From an uncultured Flavobacteriia bacterium (GTDB lineage Bacteria; Bacteroidota; Bacteroidia; Flavobacteriales; Flavobacteriaceae), in contig CAMLRV010000089.1 of NCBI GenBank assembly GCA_946482495.1, positions 1 through 8,223 on the forward strand: DNA of 8,223 bases. The letters are read 5' to 3'. A model generated the notes under the pieces. That model did not search any database. It was not told the origin of the DNA and worked only from the letters and a program-made list of their open reading frames with translations. Both the position numbers and the translations under genes were made by a program. Every line of letters starts with the position of its first letter. Position 1 is the stretch's first letter. Positions 5,580 through 8,223 of the stretch are shown here, piece after piece.

Positions 5580-7067
5580 TTAAGCTTCTACTTGAAAGCT
5601 TTTCAAGAACTGAATGGATTTTTCAATATCGTAATGTAAAATTCTGTCTTCAGAAACTAAAGGAACTTCTTCTCTATATGTTTTCACAAACATTTCAATA
5701 AAATCACTTGATTTTAATGGTCTTCTGAACTCAATTGCTTGCGAAGCATTAAATAATTCAATGGCTAAAATACGCTCTACATTTTCAACAATTTTTAATG
5801 TTTTTGTTGCCGCATTTGCTCCCATACTCACATGATCTTCTTGTCCGTTACTCGAAACAATACTATCAATACTTGCTGGAGTGGCTAATTGTTTATTCTG
5901 ACTAGCAATACTTGCTGCCGTGTATTGAGGAATCATAAATCCTGAGTTTAATCCCGGATTGCTTACTAAAAATGCAGGCAATTCTCTTAAACCAGAAATT
6001 AATTGATAGGTTCTTCTTTCAGAAATACTTCCTAATTCTGATAAAGCAATTCCTAAATAATCTAAAGCCATAGCTAAAGGTTGTCCGTGGAAATTTCCAC
6101 CAGAAATAATTTCATCTTCACCCACAAAAATATTTGGATTATCAGTTACCGAATTAATTTCTGTAGTAAATACTTTTTTCACATGATCAATTACATCTTT
6201 ACTCGCACCATGAACTTGCGGAATACATCTGAAAGAGTATGGGTCTTGAACATGTTTTTTAGGTTGAGCGATGATTTGACTATCTTCCAATAATTCCATC
6301 ATGTGTTGTGCTGTTGATAATTGTCCTTTGTGTGGTCGAACTAAATGAATTAATTCATTAAATGGTTCAATTCTTCCATCAAAACCTTCTAAAGAAACCG
6401 CACCAACAATGTTAGCTAATTGTGCTAATTTATCAGCTTGAATCAAATTATAAACTCCGTAAGCGCTCATAAATTGTGTTCCGTTTAATAAGGCTAAACC
6501 TTCTTTCGATTTTAAAGTAATTGGCGCTAAATTTAATTTACCTAATACTTTATCAGCAGGTTGACGGAATCCATCATAATACACTTCACCTTCTGCAATT
6601 AATGGTAAACATAAATGTGCTAATGGCGATAAATCACCACTTGCTCCTAATGAACCTTGCGTGTAAACAACTGGTAAAATATCGTTATTGTAGAAGTCAA
6701 TTAAGCGTTGAACCGTTTCTAATTGTACACCAGAATGTCCATAACTTAAAGATTGGATTTTTAATAACAACATGATTTTTACAATCTCATGCGGTACTTC
6801 TTCACCTGTTCCACATGCGTGAGATTTCATCAAGTTTTCTTGAAGCTTGGTTAAGTTTTCTGTAGAAATCTTAATGTTGTATAACGAACCGAAACCTGTG
6901 TTGATTCCGTAAATAGCTTTTTCATTCGAAGCCATTTTCTCGTCTAAATAATTTCTACATTTTTCAATTTTTGAAACCGCTTCTTCTGAAAGCCCTAATT
7001 TCTTTCCTTCGAAAATGATTTCTTTAACTTTATCAATGGAAAGTAATGATGAATCTATATAATGCAT
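5580..7067 (-). CDS. hutH: Histidine ammonia-lyase
   Basis: HutH converts L-histidine to trans-urocanate and ammonia, the first step of histidine degradation, in the cytoplasm as a homotetramer using the self-made MIO electrophile. With the start at 7067 the protein has 495 residues, and key positions fall on the numbering of Pseudomonas putida HutH. These are the catalytic Tyr53 in YGINTGFG (53-60), His83 in SHACG (82-86; a His here fits histidine lyases), and the MIO triad Ala142-Ser143-Gly144 in GSLGASGDLSPLAHL. Later motifs ISERR and QEDHVSMG are also intact. The frame is open further upstream to an ATG at 7103, but that would add 12 non-conserved residues and lie over the probable promoter, so MHYIDSSLL is preferred. 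No hutU, hutI or hutG lies in the window. The gene converges on the upstream series across the shared terminator and diverges from gcvT. Confidence 0.95.
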   Translation of the reverse strand: MHYIDSSLLSIDKVKEIIFEGKKLGLSEEAVSKIEKCRNYLDEKMASNEKAIYGINTGFGSLYNIKISTENLTKLQENLMKSHACGTGEEVPHEIVKIMLLLKIQSLSYGHSGVQLETVQRLIDFYNNDILPVVYTQGSLGASGDLSPLAHLCLPLIAEGEVYYDGFRQPADKVLGKLNLAPITLKSKEGLALLNGTQFMSAYGVYNLIQADKLAQLANIVGAVSLEGFDGRIEPFNELIHLVRPHKGQLSTAQHMMELLEDSQIIAQPKKHVQDPYSFRCIPQVHGASKDVIDHVKKVFTTEINSVTDNPNIFVGEDEIISGGNFHGQPLAMALDYLGIALSELGSISERRTYQLISGLRELPAFLVSNPGLNSGFMIPQYTAASIASQNKQLATPASIDSIVSSNGQEDHVSMGANAATKTLKIVENVERILAIELFNASQAIEFRRPLKSSDFIEMFVKTYREEVPLVSEDRILHYDIEKSIQFLKSFQVEA

Positions 7068-7086
7068 TTGATTTTGTTTTAGATGA

Positions 7087-7117
7087 CAAAATTCTATAAA
7101 CAATTCTTAAAATGCAA
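7087..7117 (-). promoter_or_regulatory. Candidate hutH promoter of Bacteroidota type
   Basis: Read on the minus strand, TTG (7117-7115) is followed after 18 bases by TAGAATTTTG (7096-7087). This resembles the Flavobacterium/Bacteroides pattern TTG...TAnnTTTG but with extra bases between TA and TTTG, so it is an imperfect match. Transcription would begin near 7080, giving a leader of about a dozen bases before the ATG at 7067. Its position supports the shorter hutH start. AT-rich DNA gives such matches by chance, hence low confidence. Confidence 0.28.
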
Positions 7118-7233
7118 CTATTATTAGTATTAAAACGGTATTTTGTGAAATTCTTAATATTTATGGCTTTTTACATGAATTTTTTTGAGAATTTTCAATA
7201 CATTAGCAACTTCAAATTTTTTAACTACATATA

Positions 7234-8223
7234 ATGAAAAATACAGCATTAACAGCTATTCACGAAAGTTTAGGGGCGAAAATGGTTCCGTTTGCAGGTT
7301 ACAATATGCCTGTTCAATATGAAGGAGTAAACGTAGAACACGAAACAGTGAGAACTGGTGTTGGTGTTTTTGACGTTTCTCATATGGGTGAATTTTTCTT
7401 AAAAGGAGAAAACGCTTTAGCTTTAATTCAGAAAGTAACTTCAAATGACGCGTCTAAATTGGTAGATGGAAAAGCGCAATATTCTTGCTTGCCAAATAAT
7501 GAAGGTGGAATTGTAGATGATTTAATTGTTTATAAAATTGCTGACAATCATTATATGTTAGTGGTTAATGCTTCAAACATTGAAAAAGATTGGAATTGGA
7601 TTTCATCACACAACGATTTAGGTGTGGAAATGATTAATAATTCTGATGATTATTCTTTATTGGCAATTCAAGGTCCGAAAGCGGCTGAAGCGATGCAAAG
7701 TTTAACAAACATCGATTTAGCGAATATGGGATATTACACATTTCAAATTGGTGAATTTGCGGGTAAACAAGATGTAATTGTTTCGGCAACTGGTTATACA
7801 GGTTCAGGCGGATTTGAAATTTATTTTAAAAACGAAGATGCAGTAACTATTTGGGCAAAAGTTTTTGAAGCTGGTGCAGCATTCGGAATCAAGCCAATTG
7901 GTTTAGCGGCTCGTGATACTTTACGTTTAGAAATGGGATTCTGTTTGTACGGAAACGACATTAACGATACTACTTCTCCGTTAGAAGCAGGTTTAGGTTG
8001 GATTACTAAATTTGATAAAGAATTTACGAATTCTGATAACTTAAAGAAACAAAAAGAAGCTGGTGTATCTAGAAAATTAATTGGTTTCGAAATGGTAGAT
8101 AGAGGAATTCCTCGTCACGATTATGAAATTGCTGATGCAAATGGAAATGTAGTTGGAATTGTAACTTCAGGAACACAATCACCATCATTAGGAATTGCAA
8201 TTGGAATGGGTTATGTGCCAACA
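7234..8223 (+). CDS. gcvT: Glycine cleavage system T-protein (aminomethyltransferase), 3' end outside the window
   Basis: GcvT moves the aminomethyl carbon from lipoylated H-protein to tetrahydrofolate, releasing ammonia and forming 5,10-methylene-THF. It acts in the cytoplasm with the P-, H- and L-proteins. The visible 330 residues begin [20 protein letters not shown] and show the family marks in order: AGYNMPVQY (21-29), FDVSHMGE (46-53), [10 protein letters not shown] (91-100; Asp96 fits the catalytic Asp), [22 protein letters not shown] (from residue 187), [20 protein letters not shown], and the C-terminal barrel with [14 protein letters not shown]. The frame remains open at the window edge. 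T-proteins have about 360 residues, so roughly 30 are missing. The start at 7234 is the first ATG before the conserved N-terminus. It is divergent from hutH across 166 bases. No folate-independent or fused variant features are seen. Confidence 0.96.
   Translation, partial: MKNTALTAIHESLGAKMVPFAGYNMPVQYEGVNVEHETVRTGVGVFDVSHMGEFFLKGENALALIQKVTSNDASKLVDGKAQYSCLPNNEGGIVDDLIVYKIADNHYMLVVNASNIEKDWNWISSHNDLGVEMINNSDDYSLLAIQGPKAAEAMQSLTNIDLANMGYYTFQIGEFAGKQDVIVSATGYTGSGGFEIYFKNEDAVTIWAKVFEAGAAFGIKPIGLAARDTLRLEMGFCLYGNDINDTTSPLEAGLGWITKFDKEFTNSDNLKKQKEAGVSRKLIGFEMVDRGIPRHDYEIADANGNVVGIVTSGTQSPSLGIAIGMGYVPT

Noticed and set aside
6081..6775. Plus-strand frames at 6081-6293 and 6521-6775
   Set aside because: They are antisense to conserved hutH coding sequence and have no protein-like features of their own.
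7068..7103. Upstream ATG giving a 507-residue HutH
   Set aside because: The 12 extra residues are not part of the conserved start, and using 7067 puts Tyr53, His83 and Ser143 exactly on standard HutH numbering. The extension also overlaps the candidate promoter.
7139..7145. TATTTTG as a gcvT promoter element
   Set aside because: The spacing between TA and TTG is one base short, there is no partner TTG upstream, and the distance to the ATG would be about 85 bases.
7256..7444. Minus-strand frame inside gcvT, and the one at 987-1178 opposite rimK
   Set aside because: Both are antisense shadows of clearly conserved coding sequence.

Overview
The window looks like chromosomal DNA from a flavobacterium or close relative (Bacteroidota). 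The DNA is AT-rich with matching codon use throughout. Starts lack convincing Shine-Dalgarno sequences, as is usual in that phylum. The families present (M1 peptidase, RimB-RimK fusion, GldL-like membrane hairpins, hutH, gcvT) also fit. No mobile element, CRISPR array, tRNA or rRNA is visible.

Layout. (1) Positions 1-954 are the C-terminal part of an M1-family zinc aminopeptidase, cut by the window edge. (2) Positions 1009-5532 hold a tightly packed plus-strand series of ten genes, with gaps of 1 to 18 bases or overlaps of 1 to 4 bases. In order they are: a fused RimB-like/RimK-like protein; a 59-residue GldL-like membrane protein; a DUF421 (YetF-type) membrane protein; a TMEM175/DUF1211 channel-family gene with a frame disruption; a second GldL-like protein; a DUF1272 cysteine-rich mini-protein; an SRPBCC/AHSA1 protein; a third GldL-like protein; a DUF1304 membrane protein; and an unrecognised acidic protein. 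(3) A strong hairpin at 5513-5551 closes this series and also faces the end of the convergent hutH. (4) hutH (histidine ammonia-lyase) runs on the minus strand from 7067 to 5580. (5) gcvT (glycine cleavage T-protein) starts divergently at 7234 and runs off the right edge.

The outer genes are conserved housekeeping or catabolic enzymes. The middle is the unusual part: a probable operon of small, mostly membrane-associated proteins of unknown role. It contains three separate small proteins, all apparently related to the two-helix membrane hairpin of GldL, the ring component of the gliding/type IX secretion motor. None has GldL's cytoplasmic part and no GldM partner is visible. The first keeps the Lys, His and Glu pattern that I recall as important in GldL. 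The second and third diverge in different ways. The genes do not form a pathway I can name. The frequent stop/start overlaps suggest co-transcription and translational coupling, and the membrane proteins could act together in ion handling or envelope homeostasis, but that is inference.
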